The position numbers and the translations under genes were made by a program. From contig SCQA01000268.1 in NCBI GenBank assembly GCA_004298725.1, positions 1 through 8,110 on the forward strand: 8,110 bases of DNA, written 5' to 3'. The DNA is from a bacterium. Lineage in GTDB: Bacteria; Desulfobacterota; GWC2-55-46. The notes beneath the pieces were generated by a model. That model saw only the letters and a list, made by a program, of their open reading frames with translations. It had not been told where the DNA came from and ran no database searches. Of this stretch, positions 1-5,801 are shown in pieces (position 1 is the first letter of the stretch; the number at the start of each line of letters is the position of its first letter).

Positions 1-385
1 CGCTTATGCTCTTCCGCCGTGGTCTGTAAACACAGTTGCTTCATTAGCTGGAATTGCCGCTCTTGGAGACGTTCAATTCAGAAAAAAGACGCTTAAATGG
101 CTCGAGATTGAAAAGCAAAGCCTTTTCGACGGCATAAACGCTATCCGCGGTCTTCAAGCTTTTGACTCAACGGCAAACTATATTACGGTAAAGGTGCAAC
201 GCGGCGCGCCTTCGGCTAACGAGCTTACAGGGTTGCTTTTCAAAAAAGGTATTCTTATAAGAGATTTAAGCGCGTGGCGCGGCCTTGGATCAAAATTTTT
301 CAGGGTTGCCGTAAAAGACAAAAAGAGCAACATAGCGTTGGTTAACGCGCTTAAAGCCGTTCTTTGCCGTCTAAAAATGCGTTAG
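1..385 (+). CDS. cobD: Threonine-phosphate decarboxylase (CobD-like), C-terminal part, cut by window start
   Basis: Only the last 127 residues are present; the frame is open from base 2 to the TAG at 383-385. The fragment belongs to the PLP-dependent fold-type I aminotransferases related to HisC. CobD-like hallmarks are PPWSVNTVAS near the window start and the segment GILIRDLSAWRGLG followed by FFRVAV close to the C-terminus, where the arginine of RVAV is the conserved carboxylate/phosphate-binding residue of the family. CobD decarboxylates L-threonine-O-3-phosphate to (R)-1-amino-2-propanol O-2-phosphate, which supplies the nucleotide-loop linker of cobalamin, in the cytoplasm. The lysine that binds PLP lies upstream of the window. 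A histidinol-phosphate aminotransferase is the main alternative; the PPWSVN and IRDLS motifs favour CobD. No cobalamin gene follows on this strand, so this looks like the end of a transcription unit. Confidence 0.75.
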   Translation, partial: AYALPPWSVNTVASLAGIAALGDVQFRKKTLKWLEIEKQSLFDGINAIRGLQAFDSTANYITVKVQRGAPSANELTGLLFKKGILIRDLSAWRGLGSKFFRVAVKDKKSNIALVNALKAVLCRLKMR

Positions 386-413
386 CCTGAAAGCATTGGT
401 TATAATTTTGATA

Positions 414-478
414 ATAATATGACAACAATGTCAAAATCAGACAAGGTTGTCATGTTATTGTTCTGTTATTTTATTTTT
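414..478 (+). terminator. Possible intrinsic terminator after cobD
   Basis: Arms 414-432 and 440-458 pair over 13 bp (one G-U) next to a two-base internal mismatch and a further 4 bp, around a 7-nt loop (433-439). The pairing contains ATGACAAC/GTTGTCAT. A T-rich stretch follows (459-478), but the T run is interrupted and begins a few bases after the stem. The position, about 30-70 bases after the cobD stop codon, fits a terminator. The stem is AT-rich, so strength is uncertain, and the symmetry may instead be due to protein-binding dyads. Confidence 0.4.
420..452. promoter_or_regulatory. Tandem dyad GACA-N4-TGTCA x2, candidate enhancer (UAS) for the sigma-54 promoter
   Basis: Two short palindromes stand side by side: TGACA-ACAA-TGTCA at 420-433 and GACA-AGGT-TGTCA at 440-452. 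Their centres are 19 bp apart, roughly two helical turns, so bound dimers would sit on the same DNA face. The pair lies about 190 bp upstream of the start predicted from the sigma-54 promoter at 602-617, within the usual range for activators of the NtrC family. Binding by the NtrC-type regulator encoded at 3603-4997 is an inference. Because the dyads are repeated, the same stretch also forms a long hairpin (see the terminator entry); the two readings are not exclusive. Confidence 0.45.
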
Positions 479-564
479 AGTAGCTATTTCCGCCTTAATT
501 TTGTCCTGCTTCGCCCTTGTAACCATCATAAAAAACAGAGAGTTGCGTTTGATTTGAAGACGCC

Positions 565-598
565 TGTTTATTGTTAGCGATATTTTTGATAATAAACA
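565..598. repeat. Inverted repeat TGTTTATT/AATAAACA just upstream of the sigma-54 promoter
   Basis: A perfect 8-bp inverted repeat, arms 565-572 and 591-598 with an 18-bp AT-rich spacer, ends four bases before the -24 element. Its position immediately beside the promoter suggests an operator or a bent-DNA site (for example for a nucleoid protein). AT-rich DNA makes chance symmetry more likely, and the function is unknown. Confidence 0.35.
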
Positions 599-601
599 TT
601 T

Positions 602-617
602 TGGCAAGAAATTTGCA
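602..617 (+). promoter_or_regulatory. Sigma-54 (-24/-12) promoter for the hybrid kinase gene
   Basis: The sequence TGGCAAGAAATTTGCA matches the sigma-54 consensus TGGCACG-N4-TTGCA at all but one specified position. The invariant GG (603-604) and GC (615-616) are separated by exactly 10 bases. Transcription would start near 628, leaving a leader of about 115 nt before the kinase start. Such promoters need an AAA+ activator; one is encoded at 3603-4997, making autoregulation of the two-component pair plausible. Confidence 0.75.
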
Positions 618-641
618 TTACTTTAAACTACACGAAAATTA

Positions 642-669
642 TTTACAGCTATATATGCTAAGATAAAAT
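642..669 (+). promoter_or_regulatory. Alternative sigma-70 promoter for the kinase gene
   Basis: TTTACA (642-647), a 16-bp spacer and TAAAAT (664-669) give 5 of 6 matches in each box. It could supply a basal kinase level independent of sigma-54. In AT-rich DNA such matches arise by chance, so this is held more loosely than the sigma-54 site. Confidence 0.35.
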
Positions 670-727
670 GAACGAACAAAAAACAGTTACATCGTTCGAT
701 GTTGTTTATTAGCTTGAGCACTCACGT

Positions 728-734
728 AAGGAGG
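728..734 (+). promoter_or_regulatory. Shine-Dalgarno AAGGAGG of the kinase gene
   Basis: A full AAGGAGG lies 4 nt before a TTG (739) and 10 nt before an in-frame ATG (745). The ATG is preferred because 4 nt is too short for such a long SD and ATG is the stronger start; the TTG adds only two residues. Confidence 0.75.
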
Positions 735-744
735 CATCTTGACG

Positions 745-3189
745 ATGAATAATGAAAGTTTAGGTATTAAAACGCGAAATTGTCCGCTCAGGTGTCTTTT
801 TAGCAATGTTGGCGTAAAGATAGCCGTGCCGGTGGCGTTTCTCATGTTTTTACCGGTGTTGTCGCATGTGGTATTTTATGAATATCGCACTGAAGATTGG
901 CGGGAAGTGGCTGAAATACTATCCATGCCGTATTATTGGGGCGGGCTTTTTGTAGCGCTTGCGTGTATGACAGCCGTTCTTTTTAAAGTGGTTATAATTC
1001 CGCTTAAACGCTTTGAGAGGCATATACAAGCGCTTGAGCAAGGCAAAAGCGTGGGCGAGCTTAAAATTGACAGCAAGGACGAAATAGGCTTCCTTGCCGA
1101 GCGTTTTAACAAGCTACAAGATGTTTTTACGGGGCAGATACAGGAGAAAGACGCGAGGCTTAACGTCATATACGACTTTACCCACGCGGCCTCCGGCGTC
1201 TTTGACATACCCACGCTGATGGACAGTTTTTTCAGAATACTCGCCACAATTGTTGACTTCGACACGGGCGCGTATCTGCTCTGCTACAAAAACCACAAAG
1301 ACGGCAAGTTCTACCCTGCGTCAGGCTCTTTTTCAGGCGACTGGCAAAAAGAGGTGATAAGAAGGCTTTCAGTTCCGGGCGACGGCTTTTGCAAGGATTT
1401 TAACGAGGATGAAATAAAAGATTTTACTGTTACCTACATTCGTGGCAAGAACCTGCGGCAGGACGCGTTCAGTCAGGGTTTTCCGGTTTATTCGGTTGAA
1501 GTGCCGCTGAATTACAACGGCCGTCATATCGGCGTAATTACGTTATTTTCATACTCTAATCCGGAGCTTTCAAGGGCGTCGTCGTCAAAGATATTCAACG
1601 CCATGTGCCAGCACGCGGCTACGGTCATTGAAAGGCTTCTTACGCATACATTCGACGAGGAAAGGAAGCTCTCGGGCATACTTTCAAGCCTTAATGAAGG
1701 CATATATGTTGTTGATAAAAACGGCGTGACGACATCGGCGAATAAAAAAGGGCTTGAGCTTATGGCTTCGCAGTGCAAGTTTTCCGCGAGCGACTGTTCC
1801 ACTACCGGAGTCGAGCCTTCGCTTGGCGCTTGCCCCCACGCTGAAAAAGACCCGTGCGCGTTTTCAAACATATTCAAAAAGGCCAAGGAGCTTGGCGAGG
1901 GGCTTGGCAACAACGCTTACATGGAAGAGGTTGCGAACGCGGACGGAAGCATAATTCTGATTACCATAACCGAGCTTAAAATCGGCAACGATAAAGGCGG
2001 TTTTATAATTACCGCAAAGGACGTTACCGAGGACAGGCTCATACAAAAAAGGATAATGCTTTCAAGCAAGCTTGCCGCTCTCGGCGAGATGGCCGCAGGC
2101 ATAGCGCACGAGGTTAACAACCCGCTTCAGGTGATTATGGCGAACGTGGAGCTTCAGGAGGGCGCGGCGGACGGCGGCGGGCGTGAGGCTAAGAGCCTAT
2201 TACAGATAAAAGAAGGCATATTCAGAATAAAGGCCATTGTCAAAGACTTGCTTATCTTCGCCCGCGGACAGACTACGGAAAACGCCGAGACCGACATTAA
2301 CGCGGTGGCTCAAAAGTCGGCTGAAATGATGCGCCGCCAGCTAAAGCTTGCGGGCATTGAGGTGCACCTCAGCCTTGACGAAGGCGTGTGTCAGGCAAGG
2401 TGCAACGCCAATTTGCTTCAGCAGGTGCTTATAAACCTTTTGCAGAACGCGAAAGACGCCATAGAAGAATCCGGCAGGGGTTCGCGCGTGGCAATAAAAA
2501 CTTTGGTGGTAAACATAGGCGTAGTGTGCGTGGAGGTTTCCGACGACGGCCCGGGCATACCGGAAAAGATTATAGACAGAATATTCGACCCGTTCTTTAC
2601 CACTAAAGACGTAGGCAAGGGCACGGGCCTTGGGCTAAGCGTAAGCAGAAGGATAGTGGAGGGCATGGGCGGCAGTATTTCCGTAGTAAGCCGTGACGGA
2701 CGCGGCACGACCTTCAGCATAGCCTTGCCTTCGGCTCTTACCGAAGACGCAGGCGCGGATAAAGGCGAGGCGGACGCCAACATGGGCGATTATTCCTGTC
2801 TCTCCGGTAAAAGCGTAATTGTCATTGACGACGAAGAGGGCGTGGTTAAAGCGATAAAAGACGCTCTTGAGCCGTCGGTAGGTTTTGTAGACGGCGCGTC
2901 TTCCGGCGCGGAAGCCATAGAAATGCTTATGGACCGCGACTACGACCTGATAGTGCTTGATGTTAAGATGCCCGGCTTTGGCGGCATGGAGGTGTATAAG
3001 CGCGTAAGCGCTGTAAAGCCGTACCTTGCCGAGCGCATAATATTCATAACCGGAGACTTTGAGAGCGAAGCCACAGAGTCGTTTTTAAAGCTCACGGGTT
3101 GTAAATATCTTACAAAGCCGTTCGCCATGCAAGACCTTTACAATGCAATGCGTGCTTACGAGTTTGACATGACTGAGGTAATTCCATAA
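745..3189 (+). CDS. Membrane-bound hybrid sensor histidine kinase (HAMP-GAF-PAS-HisKA-HATPase-REC)
   Basis: An 814-residue protein counted from the ATG (TTG at 739 is an alternative). Order of domains: two membrane helices (about 25-45 and 66-86) with only ~20 periplasmic residues between them; HAMP (~87-130); a GAF-like domain (~140-300); PAS (~310-430); HisKA with the NtrB-like box AHEVNNPL and phosphoacceptor H455; HATPase (~553-662) with N box N564/N568, DDGPG 600-604, FDPFF 614-618 and GKGTGLGL 624-631; and a C-terminal receiver (~690-804) with D695/D696, phosphoacceptor D739, T769 and K791. All catalytic residues are present. The PAS insertion carries C344, C351, C363, H365 and C371, perhaps a metal or redox site. 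The minimal periplasmic loop suggests cytosolic or membrane-state sensing. The likely partner is the NtrC-type regulator 413 bp downstream, which has its own promoter. The inducing signal cannot be read from the sequence. Confidence 0.93.
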   Translation: MNNESLGIKTRNCPLRCLFSNVGVKIAVPVAFLMFLPVLSHVVFYEYRTEDWREVAEILSMPYYWGGLFVALACMTAVLFKVVIIPLKRFERHIQALEQGKSVGELKIDSKDEIGFLAERFNKLQDVFTGQIQEKDARLNVIYDFTHAASGVFDIPTLMDSFFRILATIVDFDTGAYLLCYKNHKDGKFYPASGSFSGDWQKEVIRRLSVPGDGFCKDFNEDEIKDFTVTYIRGKNLRQDAFSQGFPVYSVEVPLNYNGRHIGVITLFSYSNPELSRASSSKIFNAMCQHAATVIERLLTHTFDEERKLSGILSSLNEGIYVVDKNGVTTSANKKGLELMASQCKFSASDCSTTGVEPSLGACPHAEKDPCAFSNIFKKAKELGEGLGNNAYMEEVANADGSIILITITELKIGNDKGGFIITAKDVTEDRLIQKRIMLSSKLAALGEMAAGIAHEVNNPLQVIMANVELQEGAADGGGREAKSLLQIKEGIFRIKAIVKDLLIFARGQTTENAETDINAVAQKSAEMMRRQLKLAGIEVHLSLDEGVCQARCNANLLQQVLINLLQNAKDAIEESGRGSRVAIKTLVVNIGVVCVEVSDDGPGIPEKIIDRIFDPFFTTKDVGKGTGLGLSVSRRIVEGMGGSISVVSRDGRGTTFSIALPSALTEDAGADKGEADANMGDYSCLSGKSVIVIDDEEGVVKAIKDALEPSVGFVDGASSGAEAIEMLMDRDYDLIVLDVKMPGFGGMEVYKRVSAVKPYLAERIIFITGDFESEATESFLKLTGCKYLTKPFAMQDLYNAMRAYEFDMTEVIP

Positions 3190-3437
3190 GCGGATGCCCA
3201 ACGAAATTCTTGTTTCAGGGAAGCTCGGATTAATTCTCCTTTACCGCAATGTAAGTACCATAAGGTCATAAGGTGTGAGATTGTCATTGCATAGGTTTTA
3301 ATCGGGAATACGTAAATAACCGCCTAAGAGACTGGATTCCCGCCATGCCGGTTTGTCTAAATATGGATTGACACCTTTCCGGCTATGCTAGTTTGCTCTT
3401 CTGGTTGCTCTCATGTTAAAAGACTGCTGGATTTATT
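3190..3437. other. Non-coding gap after the kinase; no gene recognised
   Basis: No convincing ORF, tRNA or rRNA is seen here. Small features: a tandem octamer CATAAGGT twice (3259-3266 and 3267-3274), a stretch at about 3331-3350 containing GGATTCCCGCC followed by ATGCCGG that resembles the edge of dispersed REP-like repeats, and a perfect TTGACA (3369-3374) with no acceptable -10 box at 15-18 bp. Since a strong terminator follows at 3438, either the kinase mRNA has a ~250-nt 3' UTR or a short untranslated RNA is made here. Confidence 0.4.
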
Positions 3438-3475
3438 GTGCCGTCAGGAGTCTCCTTCTGACGGCACTGGTTTTT
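3438..3475 (+). terminator. Intrinsic terminator, 250 bp after the kinase stop
   Basis: A perfect 10-bp stem GTGCCGTCAG/CTGACGGCAC (3438-3447 and 3458-3467) with a 10-nt loop is followed by TGG and five T (3471-3475). The stem is GC-rich and stable. It separates the kinase transcript from the regulator gene, which starts from its own promoter at 3544, so the pair is not a simple operon. Confidence 0.8.
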
Positions 3476-3543
3476 CCGCATAAAAACCCAAACATCCAAA
3501 AAATCGTCAAAATCGTAACTTTTAATTAAAAGAATTGCCGTGA

Positions 3544-3572
3544 TTGACTTTTTTGTAAATAAACCTTAAAAT
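3544..3572 (+). promoter_or_regulatory. Sigma-70 promoter of the response-regulator gene
   Basis: TTGACT (3544-3549), a 17-bp spacer and TAAAAT (3567-3572) match 5 of 6 bases in each box at the optimal spacing. The start would fall near 3579, giving a leader of about 24 nt that contains the SD GAAGGG (3590-3595), 7 nt before the ATG. It lies just after the terminator at 3438-3475 and supports independent, probably constitutive, expression of the regulator. Confidence 0.75.
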
Positions 3573-3602
3573 ATATAGATTGAGTTCTCGAAGGGTTTAT
3601 TA

Positions 3603-4997
3603 ATGAAGAAGATAATGGTTGTTGACGATGACGAGACTGTTCTTGCGAATGTAGCCGATGTACTGGAGCAGGACGGCTTTATCGCGGCAAGGTTTTCAAG
3701 CGCCAGTAGCGCCATTGACGCCCTCTCGGCCGTACCCGACGTTGACCTCGTGCTAACCGATCTTAACATGCCGCAGGTATCCGGCGCTGATTTACTCAAA
3801 ACGGCGCTAAGCCGCGTGACGGGCAGGCCCGTGCCTGTAATCGTATTTACCGGTTTTGGCGACATTGACACCGCCGTAAAGGTTATGAGGGCCGGAGCGA
3901 GCGATTTTCTTTGTAAACCCATAAGCGGTAAAGAACTGCTTATACGCGTAAAAAACGTGCTTGAGAAGCGGGACCTTGCCGACGAGGTTGAAAGCCTCAG
4001 AAAGCGTCTTGAAGACGCCGAAACCTTTCATTCGTTCGTAGGCAAGAGCAAAAAGATGCTTGAGGTTTACGACCTTATTCAAACGGTAGCCTGCACTGAC
4101 ATGACCGTGCTTGTGCGCGGAGAGACGGGCACTGGTAAAGAGCTTGCCGCAAGGGCCATACATACCGCAAGTCAGAGAAAGGACGAGCCTTTCGTAGCCA
4201 TAAGCTGTACCGCGCTTCAGCACACGCTTCTTGAGTCCGAGCTTTTCGGCCATGAAAAGGGCGCGTTTACTGGCGCTAATTCCGTTAAAATAGGCAAGCT
4301 TGAGTCCGCTGGCGCGGGTACGGTATTTCTTGATGAAATAGGCGATACGTCGCCGGAGATACAAAAAAAACTCCTTCGGGTTCTACAAGAGATGGAATTC
4401 GAGCGCGTGGGCGGGTTAAAGCCCATAAAGCTCGGCGCTCGCATAATTGCCGCCACGAACAGGGACCTTGAGTCCGCGGTGAAAGAGGGCAAGTTCCGCG
4501 AAGACCTGTACTACAGAATCAACGTGGTGGAGCTTGGTATGCCGGCGCTTCGTGAAAGAGAGGACGACATAATAACCCTTGCCGCGTATTTTCTCGAGCA
4601 GTTCAAGAAACGCTATGCTAAAACCCTTGAAGGGTTTGCTCCGTCGGCCATAGAGCAGATGCTCAGTTATTCGTGGCCCGGAAATGTAAGAGAGCTTAAA
4701 AACGCCATTGAAAGAACGGCGCTTATAACCCCGAGGAAATGGATAGACAGGCTTACCGGCCTTACCTTGGCAAAGGGTGCGCAAATCAACTTTTTTGGCG
4801 ATATGCCAGCCAGAATGCCGTACTCCGCGGCAAAAGAGAACTTTTCAAGCGAAATAGACAAGGCCTATATCATGCATTACATGAAGCAGGAAAAGGGGCA
4901 GATAAACAAGGTGGCCGAGCTTCTCGGCGTAAGCGCCCGCACAGTGAGCCGGTGCCTTGAAAGATACGGCCTTGATAAGACGGACTTTAAGGCGTAG
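3603..4997 (+). CDS. NtrC-family sigma-54-dependent response regulator
   Basis: 464 residues, the normal length for the family. An N-terminal receiver (~1-120) has acidic residues D8-D10, phosphoacceptor D53, T83 and K105. A linker (~121-142) leads to an AAA+ sigma-54-interaction domain (~143-375) with Walker A GETGTGKE (173-180), the sigma-54-contacting loop GAFTGA (220-225), Walker B VFLDEIGD (241-248), candidate arginine fingers R299 and R305, and sensor II WPGNVREL (358-365). A C-terminal Fis-type helix-turn-helix (~432-456, NKVAELLGVSARTVSR) binds DNA. When phosphorylated, such proteins form a ring that uses ATP to open sigma-54 RNA polymerase complexes. The intact GAFTGA shows a true sigma-54 activator. 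The only clear sigma-54 promoter in the window drives the hybrid kinase gene, so that gene is a likely target. Other regulon members are unknown, so no specific symbol is given. Confidence 0.95.
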   Translation: MKKIMVVDDDETVLANVADVLEQDGFIAARFSSASSAIDALSAVPDVDLVLTDLNMPQVSGADLLKTALSRVTGRPVPVIVFTGFGDIDTAVKVMRAGASDFLCKPISGKELLIRVKNVLEKRDLADEVESLRKRLEDAETFHSFVGKSKKMLEVYDLIQTVACTDMTVLVRGETGTGKELAARAIHTASQRKDEPFVAISCTALQHTLLESELFGHEKGAFTGANSVKIGKLESAGAGTVFLDEIGDTSPEIQKKLLRVLQEMEFERVGGLKPIKLGARIIAATNRDLESAVKEGKFREDLYYRINVVELGMPALREREDDIITLAAYFLEQFKKRYAKTLEGFAPSAIEQMLSYSWPGNVRELKNAIERTALITPRKWIDRLTGLTLAKGAQINFFGDMPARMPYSAAKENFSSEIDKAYIMHYMKQEKGQINKVAELLGVSARTVSRCLERYGLDKTDFKA

Positions 4998-5080
4998 CAA
5001 GGGGTTGTCGGGGTTATACAACTATGAGGTCTTTGAACGGTTGTAAAAGCGCCTTATTTCGAGAGTTTAATGCGGGCAAT

Positions 5081-5115
5081 AAAAAAGGCCGTCACCTTCA
5101 AAGGTGACGGCCTTT
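5081..5115 (-). terminator. Strong intrinsic terminator of the cold-shock gene, shared convergently
   Basis: Arms 5084-5098 and 5101-5115 form an uninterrupted GC-rich stem (about 13 bp closed by a loop of 4-6 nt). Read on the minus strand the stem is followed by six T (complement of 5081-5086), a textbook terminator about 35 bp after the cold-shock stop codon. On the plus strand the T run is short (CCTTTATATC), so it may only partly stop transcription from the regulator gene that ends at 4997. Confidence 0.9.
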
Positions 5116-5147
5116 ATATCTATTACGTTATTAGCTGTGTGTTTGGT

Positions 5148-5348
5148 TTAGCTTGGAATTACGTTTTCAGCTTTCAACCCCTTGGGGCCTTTGGTCACTT
5201 CGTATTCCACCCGCTGACCTTCTTTCAGGGTCTTGAAACCGTCGCCTGAAATCGAGGTGTAATGGACAAATATGTCTTCGCCGGAGTCTTGCTCGATAAA
5301 ACCAAAACCCTTTGACTCGTTAAACCACTTTACTTTTCCTGAAGGCAT
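5148..5348 (-). CDS. Cold-shock domain protein (CspA family)
   Basis: A 66-residue single cold-shock domain, the usual length for the family. It shows the five-stranded OB-fold pattern with RNP1 KGFGFI (13-18) and RNP2 IFVHY (26-30), plus the opening GKVKWFN (4-10) and the DGFKTLKEGQRVEYEV stretch (36-51). Such proteins bind single-stranded RNA and DNA and act as RNA chaperones or antiterminators in the cytoplasm. The start at 5348 is supported by an AAAGGAG (complement of 5357-5363) 8 nt upstream. The gene is monocistronic, with its own promoter (5465-5493), a structured leader of about 110 nt and a strong terminator. The sequence does not say whether it is cold-inducible or constitutive; the long leader favours post-transcriptional control. 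Confidence 0.97.
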   Translation of the reverse strand: MPSGKVKWFNESKGFGFIEQDSGEDIFVHYTSISGDGFKTLKEGQRVEYEVTKGPKGLKAENVIPS

Positions 5349-5374
5349 CGCACATTCTCCTTTCTCAAATTTTC

Positions 5375-5450
5375 GTTAGTTCAAGAGGTTTTGCGTGTTT
5401 CAGGATATGCGTACGCATTTACCGTTTGACGTACAAAACCATCCGCTAAC
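5375..5450 (-). promoter_or_regulatory. Structured 5' leader of the cold-shock mRNA
   Basis: Three nested symmetries share a common centre: outer GTTAG/CTAAC (5375-5379 with 5446-5450), middle GGTTTTG/CAAAACC (5387-5393 with 5434-5440) and inner perfect 12-bp palindrome ATGCGTACGCAT (5407-5418). In the mRNA they would make a long interrupted hairpin ending some 12 nt before the SD. Leaders of cspA-type genes are known to be long and temperature-responsive; a role as a thermosensing or autoregulatory element is inferred here. Confidence 0.5.
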
Positions 5451-5464
5451 TTAATACAATTGAG

Positions 5465-5493
5465 AGTTTATTCCAAGATATAACAATTGTCAA
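5465..5493 (-). promoter_or_regulatory. Sigma-70 promoter of the cold-shock gene
   Basis: On the minus strand a perfect TTGACA (complement of 5488-5493), a 17-bp spacer and TAAACT (complement of 5465-5470; 4 of 6 matches). Transcription would start near 5458, giving a leader of about 110 nt before the ATG at 5348. The spacer contains the palindrome CAATTG, repeated nearby at 5457-5462. Confidence 0.7.
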
Positions 5494-5569
5494 GGTGATT
5501 TTTGTGCTATTTTTACGCCGTTAACTGTATGTTTATTGCTATCGAACATTACCAAAATCGAGTCGGCAT

Positions 5570-5598
5570 TTGACTTAAAAACCAAGCTGTGTTATAAA
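5570..5598 (+). promoter_or_regulatory. Sigma-70 promoter of the mod operon
   Basis: TTGACT (5570-5575), a 17-bp spacer and TATAAA (5593-5598) match 5 of 6 bases in each box. The start would lie near 5605, about 20 nt before the structured leader, so the whole putative riboswitch and its terminator would be transcribed. The stretch 5494-5569, between this promoter and the divergent cold-shock promoter, holds no feature I can support. Confidence 0.8.
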
Positions 5599-5621
5599 AA
5601 ACAACAGGACGACAAATATAA

Positions 5622-5736
5622 ACGACTCTCCGAGCCGGTTTGCCTATGGGCCTCTTAATTGGGGTTACGGCGTACCGGCCGATTGGGCGCGGCGGGAAAC
5701 GGCCGGGCCTCCCGTGTTAGGAAAGGAGACTGAAGG
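5622..5736 (+). promoter_or_regulatory. Candidate molybdenum-cofactor (Moco) riboswitch aptamer in the mod leader
   Basis: A GC-rich, highly structured block of about 110 nt sits in otherwise AT-rich intergenic DNA, between the mod promoter and an intrinsic terminator. Visible pairings: a possible closing stem TCTCC/GGAGA (5627-5631 with 5725-5729) and a perfect 7-bp stem CCGGCCG/CGGCCGG (5675-5681 with 5700-5706). The heptamer GGGCCTC occurs twice (5648-5654, 5705-5711), and AGGAAAGGAG lies near the 3' end. Moco-sensing RNAs are known upstream of molybdate transport and cofactor-synthesis genes, including in deltaproteobacteria, and typically have an expression platform just downstream. Naming it Moco rests on gene context and structure; I could not align it to the family consensus. 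A tungsten-cofactor variant or a different ligand is possible. Confidence 0.6.
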
Positions 5737-5740
5737 GCTT

Positions 5741-5773
5741 AAAAAGGCCAACCTTTCGGTTGGCCTTTTTTTT
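5741..5773 (+). terminator. Leader terminator (attenuator) of the mod operon
   Basis: Arms AAAAAGGCCAACC (5741-5753) and GGTTGGCCTTTTT (5758-5770) form a perfect 13-bp stem with a TTTC loop, running into eight T (5766-5773). It lies between the putative aptamer and modA, 43 nt before the modA start, so it can only act as an attenuator of the operon. The segment GGTTTGCCT (5637-5645) inside the aptamer can pair with 5745-5753 at 8 of 9 positions and so could act as the antiterminator. Confidence 0.9.
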
Positions 5774-5794
5774 ATATCCGGACTCAAGATAGAG

Positions 5795-5801
5795 AAGGAG
5801 G
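5795..5801 (+). promoter_or_regulatory. Shine-Dalgarno of modA, long spacing
   Basis: A perfect AAGGAGG lies 14 nt before the modA ATG at 5816, longer than usual. A weaker GAAAGAG (5804-5810) lies 5 nt before the start. The ATG at 5802 directly abuts the SD and opens only a five-codon frame that ends over the modA start. Confidence 0.55.

Noticed and set aside
670..697. GAACGA/TCGTTC inverted repeat in the kinase leader as a regulatory hairpin
   Set aside because: Six base pairs across a 16-nt AT-rich spacer, no T run; likely chance.
3369..3390. TTGACA as the -35 of a promoter for a small RNA ending at 3475
   Set aside because: No acceptable -10 box at 15-18 bp; TATGCT is only 10 bp away.
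3807..4364. A 185-codon open frame on the minus strand opposite the response regulator
   Set aside because: Antisense to conserved receiver and AAA+ coding sequence, no ribosome site or recognisable domain.
5518..5544. CGTTA...CTATCG symmetry upstream of the mod promoter as a ModE operator
   Set aside because: Only about five bases per arm are symmetric and the TATATA cores of known ModE sites are absent; the leader RNA explains regulation better.
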